Below, in pieces: positions 33,607-43,929 of a stretch of DNA of 64,000 nt; position 1 is the first letter of the stretch, and every line of letters starts with the position of its first letter. Location: NCBI RefSeq assembly GCF_021462225.1, contig NC_061800.1, forward strand, positions 434,001 through 498,000, given 5' to 3'. The notes beneath the pieces were generated by a model that saw only the letters and a program-made list of their open reading frames with translations, made no database searches and was not told where the DNA came from. The stretch is from Girardinichthys multiradiatus (taxonomy: Eukaryota > Chordata > Actinopteri > Cyprinodontiformes > Goodeidae). The translations under genes and the position numbers were made by a program.

Positions 33607-33636
33607 GGTGACTCTGGAAGGTCCGACAGAGTCACC
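33607..33636 (+). promoter_or_regulatory. 9-bp leader hairpin upstream of the splice donor
   Basis: GGTGACTCT (33607-33615) and AGAGTCACC (33628-33636) pair perfectly around a 12-nt loop that contains GGTCC. Position between the primer-binding site and splice donor is where retroviruses carry dimerisation hairpins; that role is inferred. Confidence 0.7.
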
Positions 33637-33648
33637 TAGAAGTCAACT

Positions 33649-33659
33649 CAGAGGTGAGA
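33649..33659 (+). promoter_or_regulatory. probable retroviral 5' splice donor
   Basis: CAGAG followed by GTGAGA, a strong donor match, about 230 bases after the LTR. It would serve the spliced env message. Not tested. Confidence 0.55.
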
Positions 33660-33740
33660 TAGCTTTAAAATACAGTACATGAGATAAGAGTAAGCGCTAT
33701 ATAAATAAAAGAAGAAAAGTACTTAAAAGTCGTTGGCAAT

Positions 33741-33899
33741 GTGTTGCCATAAGGAGACAGCAATTGGATAGGTTTTATTTCGCCGGAAAGAAATAGCGAT
33801 AAATTTAGGTCGGATCTCGCCGCAAGGAGATTAGATTAGGTAGTTCCGCCGTAAGGGAACTGGATAATTTGGTTGGTAACATTTCGCCGAAAGGAAATG
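33741..33899 (+). promoter_or_regulatory. array of five GNRA-like hairpins in the retroviral leader
   Basis: Hairpins at 33741-33758, 33776-33795, 33814-33831, 33842-33861 and 33880-33899. Four have perfect 5-6 bp stems of different sequence (TATTTC/GAAATA, ATCTC/GAGAT, AGTTCC/GGAACT, CATTTC/GAAATG) around an 8-nt GCCGNAAR loop, with N being G, C, T and A in turn. The first is degenerate. Re-folded, each is a stem, a YG bulge, then CC-GNAA-GG, that is, a GNRA tetraloop (ATAA in the first; one closing mismatch in the second). Changing stems with kept pairing point to selected RNA structure. Being downstream of the splice donor, the array would be present only in unspliced RNA. Confidence 0.75.
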
Positions 33900-36800
33900 A
33901 AATGTTGAATAATAAGGGAGCTCATAAACTAAGCTAGGTCGACCATACATATTGCTGAAGTGACATAAATATGTTAAAATACTAACTGTGTGAGTGTTGT
34001 TGTGTGTGTTTGGAGGACTAAGCATTTTTGGTTTCACAGGGTGGAAGTTTGAGTGTAAATGAGTTAAATAGTTTAAATAGTTTCAAGTAAAATAGTTGAT
34101 GGATGGAGATGAGAAAAATAAAAAACATAAGAAAAAGATTTAAAAGCACAGAGTGCATCAATTAAGGTGTTAAAGAGTTAAAACTTTCCTGCAGGAAGTT
34201 CCGTTTGTCTTAAATATTGCGATCAGTCGGAAAAGAAAGGAGTATAGTGCATGTTATGGTGGACAACTGACTGACTGACTGATAATATTTCTGTGTGCAA
34301 AATCTGAACCTATACTAAACTTTTCTTCTGCCTCTCACACACACATATATGGGATTTGAGTGCAACATCTGCGTTTTTGAGAAACCTGCCCTTCCCCTGT
34401 CTACTCCACCAGAGACGCTTCTTCAGCATGGCCTAAAGAGAGTGAGCCTGCTTGCCTGTCTGTCTGCCTGTCTGCCTGCTTGCTGCAAATGACAGTGTGA
34501 GTTTCCACCAGAAAGAAACTCAGAAGAAGTCTGGCCCCAACCCACTTGCCAGAGCCAGAAGAGCGATACACTGGATTTATATTGAAAGCATCTTATGCGG
34601 GCAGAAGAGAAACAGGCCAGAGCAAAGTTTCTTCTTTCTCCCTCCTGGAGAAGTTAAAGTGGACAAAGAATGATTGAATGTCTCACCAACAGACCTGAAC
34701 GGCCTGGGTTGTTTTTTGGACTGATAGAGGACTGTGTCCCATGACAGTCTGACTCTGGAGCGATTTAGAAACTGATGGGGGTAACGTACAAACACACACA
34801 CATTTGCATAAATCTTTTCCTATTTTCTGCAACGAAGAACGCTTATTAACCGCTGCTCATGTGACGCTTACTTGACGTTGACAGATATAGCGGGTTAAAA
34901 TATTATTTTAGGGTTAGAAAAGTATCTTTAAAAGGGTGATAACTTAACTCGTTTGATACTTTCCAGTTAATTCTTTTAAAGAAGCAAGTTCTCTTTTGTC
35001 GTGGAATATTCAGGGTCAATTATTCTAGTTATTAAAAGTTATTAAAAGCAGAGGAAGTTACAACATCTCCAAAACTCAGCAGTAACCATGTGTTTCTATG
35101 TTATTCTCAGGACAGATCTCATGAAGGAGTATTTTTAAAACCCAGCGAATGCGTAAAACCTGATGGGTTTCTCCTTCAGGTATTATTTTCTGTTGTCAGA
35201 GTTTGTATCCCATAAATCTAATGGTTAGAGACCTCATTAAAACAGGCTTAGTTCTACTGCAGATGGTCTTCATACAGTTTCTGACACAGTACTTACAGTT
35301 TGGTGCAGTTTTTGTCCGCAAGTGTTAACTGACGCTTATGGAAAGTACAAATTCATTGTTTTTCACAGCAGCTGCTGGGAAGAGGTTATATTAGGTTTTT
35401 TCTTCCCTCTTCTGATTCATGCAGCGTGTTGATTTACACTGTACCTTATATCAGGTCCTGACAAAAACTATGAAAGGCTTGGTTCTGCAGGTTCTTTTTT
35501 CTCCCTTTGGAGAAGGAAAGGAAACCTGATCAGTTCTGTGTTGCATAGAAATATTAAAACACTTGTTGTTTTCTAAGATATCACCAGCTAAAAACTTTTA
35601 AAACTTTTGAGAGTAATTGGTTTTGTTAAACACATTTTCCTTGGTAAAACAAACCTTTAAAATGAGAATGGGAAAAATTGGGTTATTTTTGAAGGTAAGA
35701 AAGAATCTGATTGGACAGTGGTACCACACAAAAATTAAAATAGATCTAAGCCAATGATGAGTTCCAGTCATTTGGTGGCTTTGAAATGCAATAATACTCA
35801 AAATTTCTATTCTGGGGGACACAGATTGGGGTTGAAGAGTTTTGTTTTGGAACCAAGGTTAGGATTTTTATAACGGAATCAAGACAAGTAAAATCCTTCA
35901 TTTTAGGAAAAGAAAATAAATAAAGGCTCTCTCAACACTAAAGAGGATGGTCGGCTCAAACTCCAGTCTCCTTGTTTGATTTCTTAGGGTTTAAAGATTA
36001 AAAGAATACATATGAGTACAAAGGTACACAAGGTAATTTCAGATTACTAATTTATAAAATATTGGAACATTTATCAGCATTTGGATTATTAAACAGGGTT
36101 CTAGTAATAATTTTCTCCCCAACTCTCAAAATGTAAATAGCCAAATTAAGGAAAATTATGTGTCTTCCCTTTGAAACGCTATGTGGGAAAAATCCAGTTT
36201 GGAGTCAAGCTTCTTATCTTAATTTCTGATTAAATCAAACACTGCAGTTTTTGTTTTGTTTGGGTAGACCATAAAAATGTCAACGCCGGCTTAAAATACT
36301 TCTTTACATTTAACCTGAGCAGAGAAATTCTTGAATACAGCTACGATCAAATTGAGCCAAACAAAAAGAGAACTATAACAATAACTCTCAGGATTGTAGT
36401 GATTATTATAGAGTTACAGTACAAAGAATTGGCAAAAGGTTTCAGCATCAGTAAATTTGGATTCATTTAAGAGAAAACTGTTGCTGTGCTTCTAAATACT
36501 TTGAGATCTCTTTGGATTATGTGCACTCATCTTAAAAAGGATCCTGACGATTGTCATAACAACATTGATCAATTATAGCATTAAAAGATATGGCTGAGAA
36601 AACATATTCTGAAAAGAGATTGTTAAACATTTCTTTGAATTCTTGAAGCTTCAAATTTGGCCATTTGTTTGTCTTTGATGTTTTGTCTTTGTTTTGATGG
36701 AATAAATGTTTGTTTATATGTTGCATGAAACAATAATCCATGTTTAGAATAATGTTTCTAAATCCCAGATTGATTAAACTTTGAGTTTTCAGGAAAGTTA

Positions 36801-37689
36801 AGAAGCAGCTTGTTTCTGAGGTAGGTGCATGTTAACAGTTTTGCAGTTTAAGGTTCACTAAGATGGGTTGGAATGAAGAAACTGTGGGTCCGCCCATTGG
36901 CTGTCAATCAGTGGTTAGTTCTGCCTGACTCTGCCCACCTACCAGGTAGGTTCATGCCTTTGCTGTCATGGAAACGCTCAGCACCTCCCTTCCTGAGTTT
37001 TAACACTGTTTAAGAGACAATATAATCAAAATGCTTGTAGTGATTGTTGCCTTAAAAACATGTTTTTTTGGATGTAGCATGACTTTTAGATTTATGTGTT
37101 TTACTATTAAAAGGTTAATGAAATAGCTTAAACTAATTTGAAGAATTAGTTTTGCATGCAGAATCATTGGTGATTTATTAGATTGAAAGTTTTCCCTCGT
37201 GCCATTAAGCTAGCTGACAGTTCAAGATATGCCAAAAGTAAGGAATATATTTTTGATAAAGAATCAGAGTTATGATTTCATATTTGACAGGAATTATTTA
37301 TTAGATTAAATTTGTAGAGTGTATGCATCAAAATTACGTTGGATTTCCATTGATCTAATACTCATCTTCATACAAGACAAATCAGGATGATATGTGACTA
37401 ATTTCTAAGTGAGACATTGATTAACTGAATAATTAAAGTTTGTGTTTTGTTGTTAATGGAACTGAGTTACAGTTAAAAACATCTGGATTTTATTTATGTT
37501 GCTTTTGTTAAATTCATAGTGACACATAGTTATGTCAGAATTCATTTCTTTGGTTCTATGTAATGTGATCTTGGTAACTAGAACATTTTTGTTCAAACCT
37601 TTTGCTGGATTGTCACATGGGTTGGACCCTGCGCCAAAAGGGGGGAATGTCAGAATAAAGTAACATGGAGTTATTGCCAAGATCATTTT
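33900..37689. other. unassigned interior of the provirus or inserted DNA
   Basis: About 3.8 kb, AT-rich from 34800 on, without readable gag, protease or RT. A 73-codon frame at 34452 has no known domain. A palindrome-like AACTTTCCTGCAGGAAGTT lies at 34182-34200. A G-run at 37638-37645 followed by AATGTCAG resembles a polypurine tract and LTR start but matches no LTR here. Confidence 0.4.
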
Positions 37690-38000
37690 CTTCCAGATCT
37701 TTGTGTGAAGATAGGATGTTGATTTACTGTCAAAACCTGTCCACTGTGTTTTCTCAAGTTTCACAGACGGTGAAGGCTGCATTACCAGAAACAGCCACTT
37801 CCACCCTCCAGTCCTTTATTCCTGGCGACTGGATTCTGATCAGAGAATCTAGGAGAAAACACTGGAAGTCCAGGTGCTGGAATGGCCCATATCAGATCCT
37901 ACTAGACACCCAGGTTAGGTGCAGGAAAGCTCCAGCTCCTCCAGCTTCATCTGGCTTCCAGGACACAAGTCATCTTCCAACTGGATCATCCACAGCTTGA
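37690..38000 (+). pseudogene. retroviral pol 3' end (integrase C-terminus)
   Basis: The plus-strand frame contains YCQNLSTVFSQVSQTVKAAL and then IPGDWILIRESRRKHWKSRC and WNGPYQILLDTQ. This is the typical SH3-like C-terminal end of gammaretrovirus-type integrases, which binds DNA. The frame ends after SSTA with signs of a shift just before it. The zinc-binding and catalytic domains are absent. Part of the defective provirus; env remnants begin about 760 bases downstream, and 38001-38762 holds no readable gene. Confidence 0.78.
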
Positions 38001-38762
38001 AAGGTTTGAGGACAGCGGACCACCACAAGACAAAGAACTGTAAGCTGATCACTGGCGAGTGATTGAAGAGGTGGTTGAAGAACACTGTTCTTACAAGGGC
38101 ACAATAATCCCTTGGGCAGTGCAAAGTTATTTCAGAATCTACTTAAGGCCATTGCATTGCCTGAAAGTTAGAAATCATAAGGTCATTTGCCTCACTGCAC
38201 ACACACCACAGTGAGAGACACATAGGAAACATACAGGGAAGACCTCTACACATTTGCACATAACCTTTCTCTGGATGTTGGACTGGTGACGTCTGCAACA
38301 GAGAGACAGTCAAACATGCGCCATGATGCTTATTCTCCTTAATTTCTTAACATTTGGTGGCTACTAGGCTCCTTTGCCTTGACAGCAAGGGTCAGCCAAA
38401 TTCTTTTCTCCCACTTTGACAGCGAAACTGACTCTGAGGAGGAAGTCTTGGATGTTTTTATCTAACTTTCATGTTTATTGCTTGATATCTATCATTATGG
38501 TACACATTTGAAATGTGTTCATTTCCACTGTTGTTTAGTTGGACTATGGAAGCCTAACTTCCAGCAGGTTAGAGTTCCTGTTTCTAAATATATTTCTAGA
38601 GGAGCTTCCTACAACCGCCCACCTGTACCAGACTGGTAACAGGGCAGCTTGAAGCCACTCAGGAGAGGCAGCAGGATTTTTAAGTTTTGTTTATGATTTG
38701 TTTTCAAACAAAACTGTTTGCTTTCAGTACCAGAAGAAAGGACATTCCACTTCAAGGTCACG

Positions 38763-39830
38763 ATGCAGCTATATGGAAGATGGTCTGTTCTGATGCTAAT
38801 GATTGGTATTGCAAGTATTTTTATTACTCTTGTGTTCATTTGGGGAAAGGTACAGCAAAGACAATGTGTGGCTAATCTGAGTAATTACGCCAATAATACT
38901 CATCAGCTGATTCAAAGAAAGATTCATCACTTTTTTGACTGCCATGATCATGCTGATAATGTCTGGTGGCAACTGATGCATCAAACTGTGAGGAAGATAA
39001 GAAAAGGCAGTTGCTATGTTTGTTGTCTGATTTCACGTGTTATTAATGATCAACCATTTTTAGTACCTGTTCCTATTGATACTACTTTCTTTCCAGATAG
39101 GCAACATAACCAGCTGGTGGAGGTTGTTTTTCCTTGGGTGAGGAATTATATTGTAAGGCAAAGCAGAAATGTTAGTAGGTTTTCTAGTGAAACTAATTTA
39201 ATATGTGCTACTACAGGAATTCTTTATAGATTTTGGGGTAATAGGAATCAATTGGATATCCAGTTATAGGTACAGATATTTGTATCGCACAGGAGGAAAA
39301 CACACCTTATTTCCTTGGAAAGACAGAAGGTTGCAAAACTATTATATCTGTTTCATGAGGTTTAATCAATAGACATAAATTTGAGTCATGTCCTATCAGA
39401 ACTGCTGCTTCTACCATTTCAGGATCTTTGGTCCCAGATCTCTTTGTGTTAACTCTTAATCTTACAGCCTTACCAAATGGAAGTAAAGTTGTATGACCAG
39501 GCAGGTAAATTAACCAGGGTTCTTGTTACTTTTCCTAGTAGAGATGGGTACTCATGTCCTAAGAAGATGGTTTGGATGTGTGGAAATAGATCATATCTGT
39601 ATCTGCCTGCTAATTGGTCTGGAGTATGTTATCTAGCTCATTTACTACCTACAGTCACAACTTATAATTCAATCAGCCCATTATTAGAGAGGAAGGTTTC
39701 ACTGTTCTGACCAAGGAGCAGCAAGCTCTTAGAACATGAGTTTGCAAAGTAGAATGGCTTTGGATTATCTGTTAGCTGAGAGGGGTGATGGTTTTGAAGA
39801 ATTTCTTTTTTAAATGTATTGCACATATGC
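38763..39830 (+). pseudogene. retroviral envelope (broken)
   Basis: Remains of a surface/transmembrane glycoprotein. The ATG at 38763 opens a frame with a hydrophobic leader (about residues 8-25), potential N-glycosylation sites (NNT, NVS) and a GSCYVC cysteine motif. It stops at 39269. A second frame at 39477-39710 has the conserved VWMCGNRSYLYLPANWSG-type end of the surface subunit. A third stretch (about 39735-39790) has a MALDYLLAERG-type segment of the transmembrane subunit, in a shifted frame. The membrane anchor and 3' end are lost. The two stops and missing C-terminus make a product unlikely. Confidence 0.75.
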
Positions 39831-39899
39831 TTGGTTCTAAACTATGTGCAGACTATTCTTGGAAAAGTTGTGCACACTGGTTGTGTGTGTGTGTGTGTT

Positions 39900-40187
39900 C
39901 TTGTACTTGTTGCTGAGTGAGAACCATTTTTCGTATTTTTATCGCAAAGTGTGGACATTTTGACAAAGTGAGGACATTTTCCTGGTCCTCACTTTTTCAA
40001 ATTCCGTTCTTGGGACAGGGGTTAGGTTTAGGACTAAGGTATGAATTGAGTTATTGTTAGGGTTAAGGTTAGGTATTAACTGGTTAGGGTTAGTGTTAGG
40101 GTCAGGGTTAGGCACTAAAAATCAAGGAAAATGAATGGAAGTCAATGAAAGTAACCCAAACATCCTCATAAAGATAGTAAAACATGG
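39900..40187. repeat. common fish repeat with degenerate TTAGGG-like runs
   Basis: Contains GAGGACATTTTCCTGGTCCTC (39971-39991), which is close to palindromic, and GGGTTAGG-type runs from 40018 to 40115, then leads into the TG microsatellite. I recognise the block as a widespread teleost repeat but cannot assign a superfamily. Confidence 0.55.

Positions 40188-40189
<2 letters not shown>

Positions 40190-40246
<57 letters not shown>
40190..40246 (+). repeat. (TG)n microsatellite next to a splice donor
   Basis: About 28 TG units with one interruption. On the minus strand it is an (AC)n tract that begins six bases into the CNTNAP intron, directly after GTAAAG. Confidence 0.95.
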
Positions 40247-40252
40247 CTTTAC

Positions 40253-40453
40253 CTTGCAGAATGTGTGACGTGGACTCAGCCAAAGCTCCACAATTTGACT
40301 GAACCAAAGGACCATGAATAGTAATCAGGGAGCTCCCCCGATTGGTCAGTGCTGCTTTGAGTGGAGCAACATGGTTGAACTGCACCGAAGAGAGACAACC
40401 GACAAAACCTTTGGAAGCTGCTTTTACCACGTCTTCATCAAAGCTCTCCACCC
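40253..40453 (-). CDS. CNTNAP exon: end of the last laminin-G domain
   Basis: 201 bp. Minus-strand acceptor CTCTGCAG precedes 40453 and donor GTAAAG follows 40253. Entering in phase 1 it reads VESFDEDVVKAASKGFVGC, then LSSVQFNHVAPLKAAL and LVQSNCGALAES. The strand GFxGCLSxVQFNxxxPLKAAL is the hallmark of the C-terminal end of laminin-G 4 in CNTNAP proteins; its Cys pairs with the Cys of SNC. It joins in phase to the exons on both sides. The residue order is closest to CNTNAP2/4/5-like proteins, but I cannot choose the paralogue. The open frame continues past the donor into the AC repeat, which is intron. Confidence 0.92.
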
Positions 40454-40631
40454 CTGCAGAGACATGGTTTAGAGGAAAAAGGTCAAGCCACTGTATGATT
40501 CATTTCTGTGAATCACATTAATTTCTGATTAAACACCATTTGGAATGGTGACAGGAAATGATAAATGGTTGCAACACAAGTGGCACAAGTGTGCGGTTTC
40601 TCAGCACTTTTCCTCAGATTGGAGGACTTAC

Positions 40632-40719
40632 TGATGACTTTGCCCAGCGTCAAGGATCTGATTAAGATCAGCTCTGCATCAGATGACAGTGTGTACTTTC
40701 TGTGGATGTCCTGGTCGAT
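40632..40719 (-). CDS. CNTNAP exon: laminin-G strand segment
   Basis: 88 bp. Acceptor AACTAG precedes 40719, after a pyrimidine-rich tract; donor GTAAGT follows 40632. Phase 0 in, phase 1 out. It reads IDQDIHRKYTLSSDAE, then LILIRSLTLGKVI, matching the laminin-G region that in relatives reads ...SLxLGKV(I/L) before the GFxGCL strand. The next intron is only 178 bp, contrasting with the 9.6-kb and 17.7-kb introns on either side. Confidence 0.88.
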
Positions 40720-42261
40720 CTAGTTGAGTGGAGAGAAATCAAATAACAAGGCAATTACACGAAATGTAAACCGAGCTAACAGCTGCAGCATCAGCAGCTC
40801 ACTATAATGTTTTTATAGATTGATATATGTGTTCTCTGCAGCTTCACATAAAACCTTCTCTGCCCACGGCTGAGTGCCGAAGTGATTATGACCTCTCTTC
40901 TCTGCTCTGCCATGCTGACTCAGATGTAATACTTAACACAATGATGTGGAATGAAGCACTGCAGGATTTTCTGTCCACTGCTGTCAACACACCAGGGTTC
41001 TTTACAAAGAAAACAGATTTTAAAACATTTTCTCTGCAGCTGAAAGGCCTGCGGTTTTGGAAGGCTGCAAACTTAGTCGCTTCTCATTCCTTGCGTGTCT
41101 AATATATCTAAAGTCCAAGTTGCCCAGAAATGGACTGATGTGTTAAACACTGTAGAACAGTTTGTGCTGTAATTGGTATTCTTTGTATTCTGCAAGTATA
41201 GAGATGTAAAGAGTAAGTCCACCTCTTAAAATGCAGTAAATACAACCTCAGAAGAATTCATCATTTATTTAAAAATGCTGATCAAAATGCAGAAGCAATT
41301 TGTGAAAATCTAAGCCCACCCTCTCTGCTTCAATACAAATTAAACAATAAATAGCAGCCAGGCTCTAAAAGCTTTAAATCACATAGGAACCTACAGAGAC
41401 AGGGAGAGTGGAATTCACCAGTGTTTAAGCAGGCTCCTTCATACAGGTTATTCAGATGAGCCAACTACATTTAATTGGCTGAAAACTAAATCAAAGCTAT
41501 CAGCAAGGATTTATTAACAATTTTATTCAAATGTTTCTAAATATGATTAGAGCACAGAACAGGACATGTTGGTAATCCTAATTGATCTAGGAAAGGAAAC
41601 GTTTAGTCTGATTTAAAGGTGGACAGTGAGGAAATAAAAAGCTATGTGTCTTTTTATACAGTGGATGTACATTTCTGGATTTTTTTGTATTTTGATGAGA
41701 TAAACATACATACTTTCTATTTCACAAATGCAGAGCTTCACGCTTTTATTCATTGTACCCTTGAGGTTATATTAGAAAATGTTAAACCCCTAAGATACAT
41801 ATTAAAAAAATAAAAGCAATAAAACTTTAAATTAAAGGTCTTGAAGAAGATTGTCATTATGTCACCTATATGTTGACTGCACTGATGGGTTCCAGCAGGG
41901 GTGACAAAGTTAATAGACAGTGGATCAAAAAAATAAATTATTTGACAAAGGTTCAGGCCAGCTTTCAGGCTTATCATAAGAATTATTCGTTATATTGTTT
42001 GGTCACAGCTACATCGACTGTGCACACAAGACAAACATGTCTTACCTTTACCTTTGTGGACAGGTAGAATGTCTGTCACTTGTCTACAAAGCTTATGTTT
42101 CCATCTTTTGTTTGGCTACTTTTGGGAGGGGTGGCTGATGTAAGTGGTAGTAGCATGAGGTTGCAATTGGATGTCAATAGAGAAGGGTTCGTGGGTCCTG
42201 ATTTAAGCACCAATGCAGCAGCAGAGAATTCTGAAAGTGGTCCTGGATCAGCACTTCAGTG
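40720..42261. other. CNTNAP intron, no feature recognised
   Basis: AT-rich intronic DNA. A 91-codon plus-strand frame at 40827 has no recognisable features. Confidence 0.45.
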
Positions 42262-42275
42262 TTTTCTTTTTCTTT

Positions 42276-42347
<72 letters not shown>

Positions 42348-42349
42348 TC
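42262..42349 (+). repeat. (TTTC)n microsatellite
   Basis: About 20 tetranucleotide units just upstream of the L1/Tx1-like LINE. The LINE's 3' flank (47847-47858) also starts with TTTC units, so it may have inserted within this tract. Confidence 0.95.
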
Positions 42350-42530
42350 GCACTGCATGCTGGGTGTTGGTGGTGGAGCGTGTGGTGAGTGGACTGAGAG
42401 ATTGAGAACTTCTAACTGTGCTCTTTCTATCTTTAATGTGTCTTTTTGAGTATTTGTCTTTGATTGAATTGTGTTGGTAAAGTTGATTTAAGAGTTACTG
42501 ATTATTTTTCAGTAAGTAGGAACCGGCGTT

Positions 42531-43836
42531 TTGCTGGTTGTTTGCAAAACGCCGGGAATGGAGTTTACAAAGCTTACGAGGCAACATGGTTTTAAAATCA
42601 TACCTAGTTGTCCTAGCGCTACAGTGGATTGTAGTTTGACGGTGGGAGAAGTTGTTGGTTGTAGTAGCATTAAATCTGCTGCTCAGATGAACAGTGCAGT
42701 GGTTATTTTTGTTGATAGTGTGGAGAAGGCAAACAAAGTGATTGAAAAGGGTATTGTTGTAAATGATGTGTTTTTGTCCGTTTCTCCATTGAGTACACCT
42801 GCTAAAAAAGTGACAATTGCAAATATTCCTCCGTTCATCAGTGATGAACTGCTGGTGAGAGAATTGTCACGGCAGAAAACTGCCTTCGGGTTGCAAGTCA
42901 CCACTGTTAAAGCATGTTGTTTCACATAAAAGACAGGTCCTTATGATTCTGAATAAAAATAATGAAGACCTTAATTTAGTGTTCAATGTGCGAGTGGAGG
43001 AATTTGATTATGCTATTTATGTGACTTCGGGCACTTTGGTGTGTTTTGGTTGCGGGGAAGTTGGTCATTTAGTTTGAGTATGTCCCGGAAAAAGTTTTCC
43101 TAATAATAATGCGGAGCAAAGGGGAGATGAGGGAGGCGAAAAGATGCCGAAACAAACTGAAGACAAAGATGCAGAGAGACCAGAGACAAATGAAACAGAT
43201 GGAACAATGTCTGAGAATCTCGCTCAGACAGAAAAACAAGTAAATGAAAATAGTTTTGAGGGAGAGGATGAAGAACAAGTTGTGCAGATTCAAAGTCAGA
43301 CGGTGTTAGTTTCGCAGGGAAATCAAGAGGATAACTTTGTGGAAGAGCAGAGTCAGTGTTTACTAAAGTCTCAACAACAGAAAACGAACACAGACGATGT
43401 AGAGGATATGGGAAACAGTCAAATACTGGAACAAAATGAAATTGAGTTTTCTGCAAAAAGGAAAAAAACTGAGTATGCTATTAGCTCTCAAGCTGAAAAT
43501 GAAGTCAGAAATGACACAGAAATGGAAAATTCAGGAAAGTGTCTGGAATTAGAAAGTAATATGGATGAAGAGGAGGAAGGGGAAGATGAACGTTGGAATG
43601 AAGATAGTTTGGCCAGTTCATCCTGTAAATCTTTTGTGTCCAATCAACAGAGGAAAAGTTATGATGTACAAAATGTTAAACTTTTTTTGAAGGTTGCAAA
43701 GAATATGAAAAATGTTAAAGTAGAAGATTTTTTTCCTGACAAGAAACTGTTTCTTCTGTATGTGAGATCTCAGTTGAACAATAAAAGAAAAGGGGACTAT
43801 ACTGACAAAGAAGTTTACCGGTTAAAAAAAAACTGA
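42531..43836 (+). pseudogene. L1/Tx1 ORF1 (broken)
   Basis: The RNA-binding partner of the LINE polymerase. The first frame (42531-42929) has MNSAVVIFVDSVEKANKVIE and SPLSTPAKKVTIANIPPF. After a shift near 42920 a CCHC knuckle follows at about 43043-43080 (CFGCGEVGHLV), ended by a TGA where relatives have Arg. A third frame (43144-43836) is long, acidic and rich in Glu, Gln, Asn and Ser, ending in a short basic stretch; it probably is the ORF1 C-terminal region. Three pieces, so no intact product. Confidence 0.78.
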
Positions 43837-43929
43837 TCGGAAAACTTAAACAAGAACTTAATATTGGTGAGGAGTCTGAGGATTGATAGTTTTTTGTCTT
43901 TATTAGTGTTAATCCTTACACCTTTGGGA

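Larger units (their letters stand above)
33055..39840 (+). mobile_element. endogenous retrovirus, class I-like (gamma/epsilon), defective
   Basis: Plus-strand provirus remnant: 5' LTR (33055-33417), primer-binding site, structured leader, a short 3' pol fragment and a broken env. No gag and almost no pol can be read between 33900 and 37690, and no 3' LTR was found before or after 39840. The integrase C-terminus and envelope resemble gammaretrovirus-like fish elements. It lies antisense in the 17.7-kb CNTNAP intron. Whether 33900-37690 belongs to the virus or to other inserted DNA is not clear. It could not replicate. Confidence 0.75.

Noticed and set aside
37636..37660. Polypurine-tract-like G run followed by TGTCAG, as if a 3' LTR began there
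   Set aside because: The following sequence does not match the LTR at 33055 and integrase-like coding follows it.
40018..40115. Interstitial telomere
   Set aside because: The GGGTTAGG-type runs are irregular and belong to a common interspersed repeat; there is no (TTAGGG)n array.
40122..40252. Continuation of the CNTNAP frame into a (TH)n stretch
   Set aside because: It lies beyond a good splice donor and translates the AC repeat; it is intron.
42080..42449. Frame with long (SFFL)n repeats
   Set aside because: It is the translation of the (TTTC)n microsatellite, not a membrane protein.
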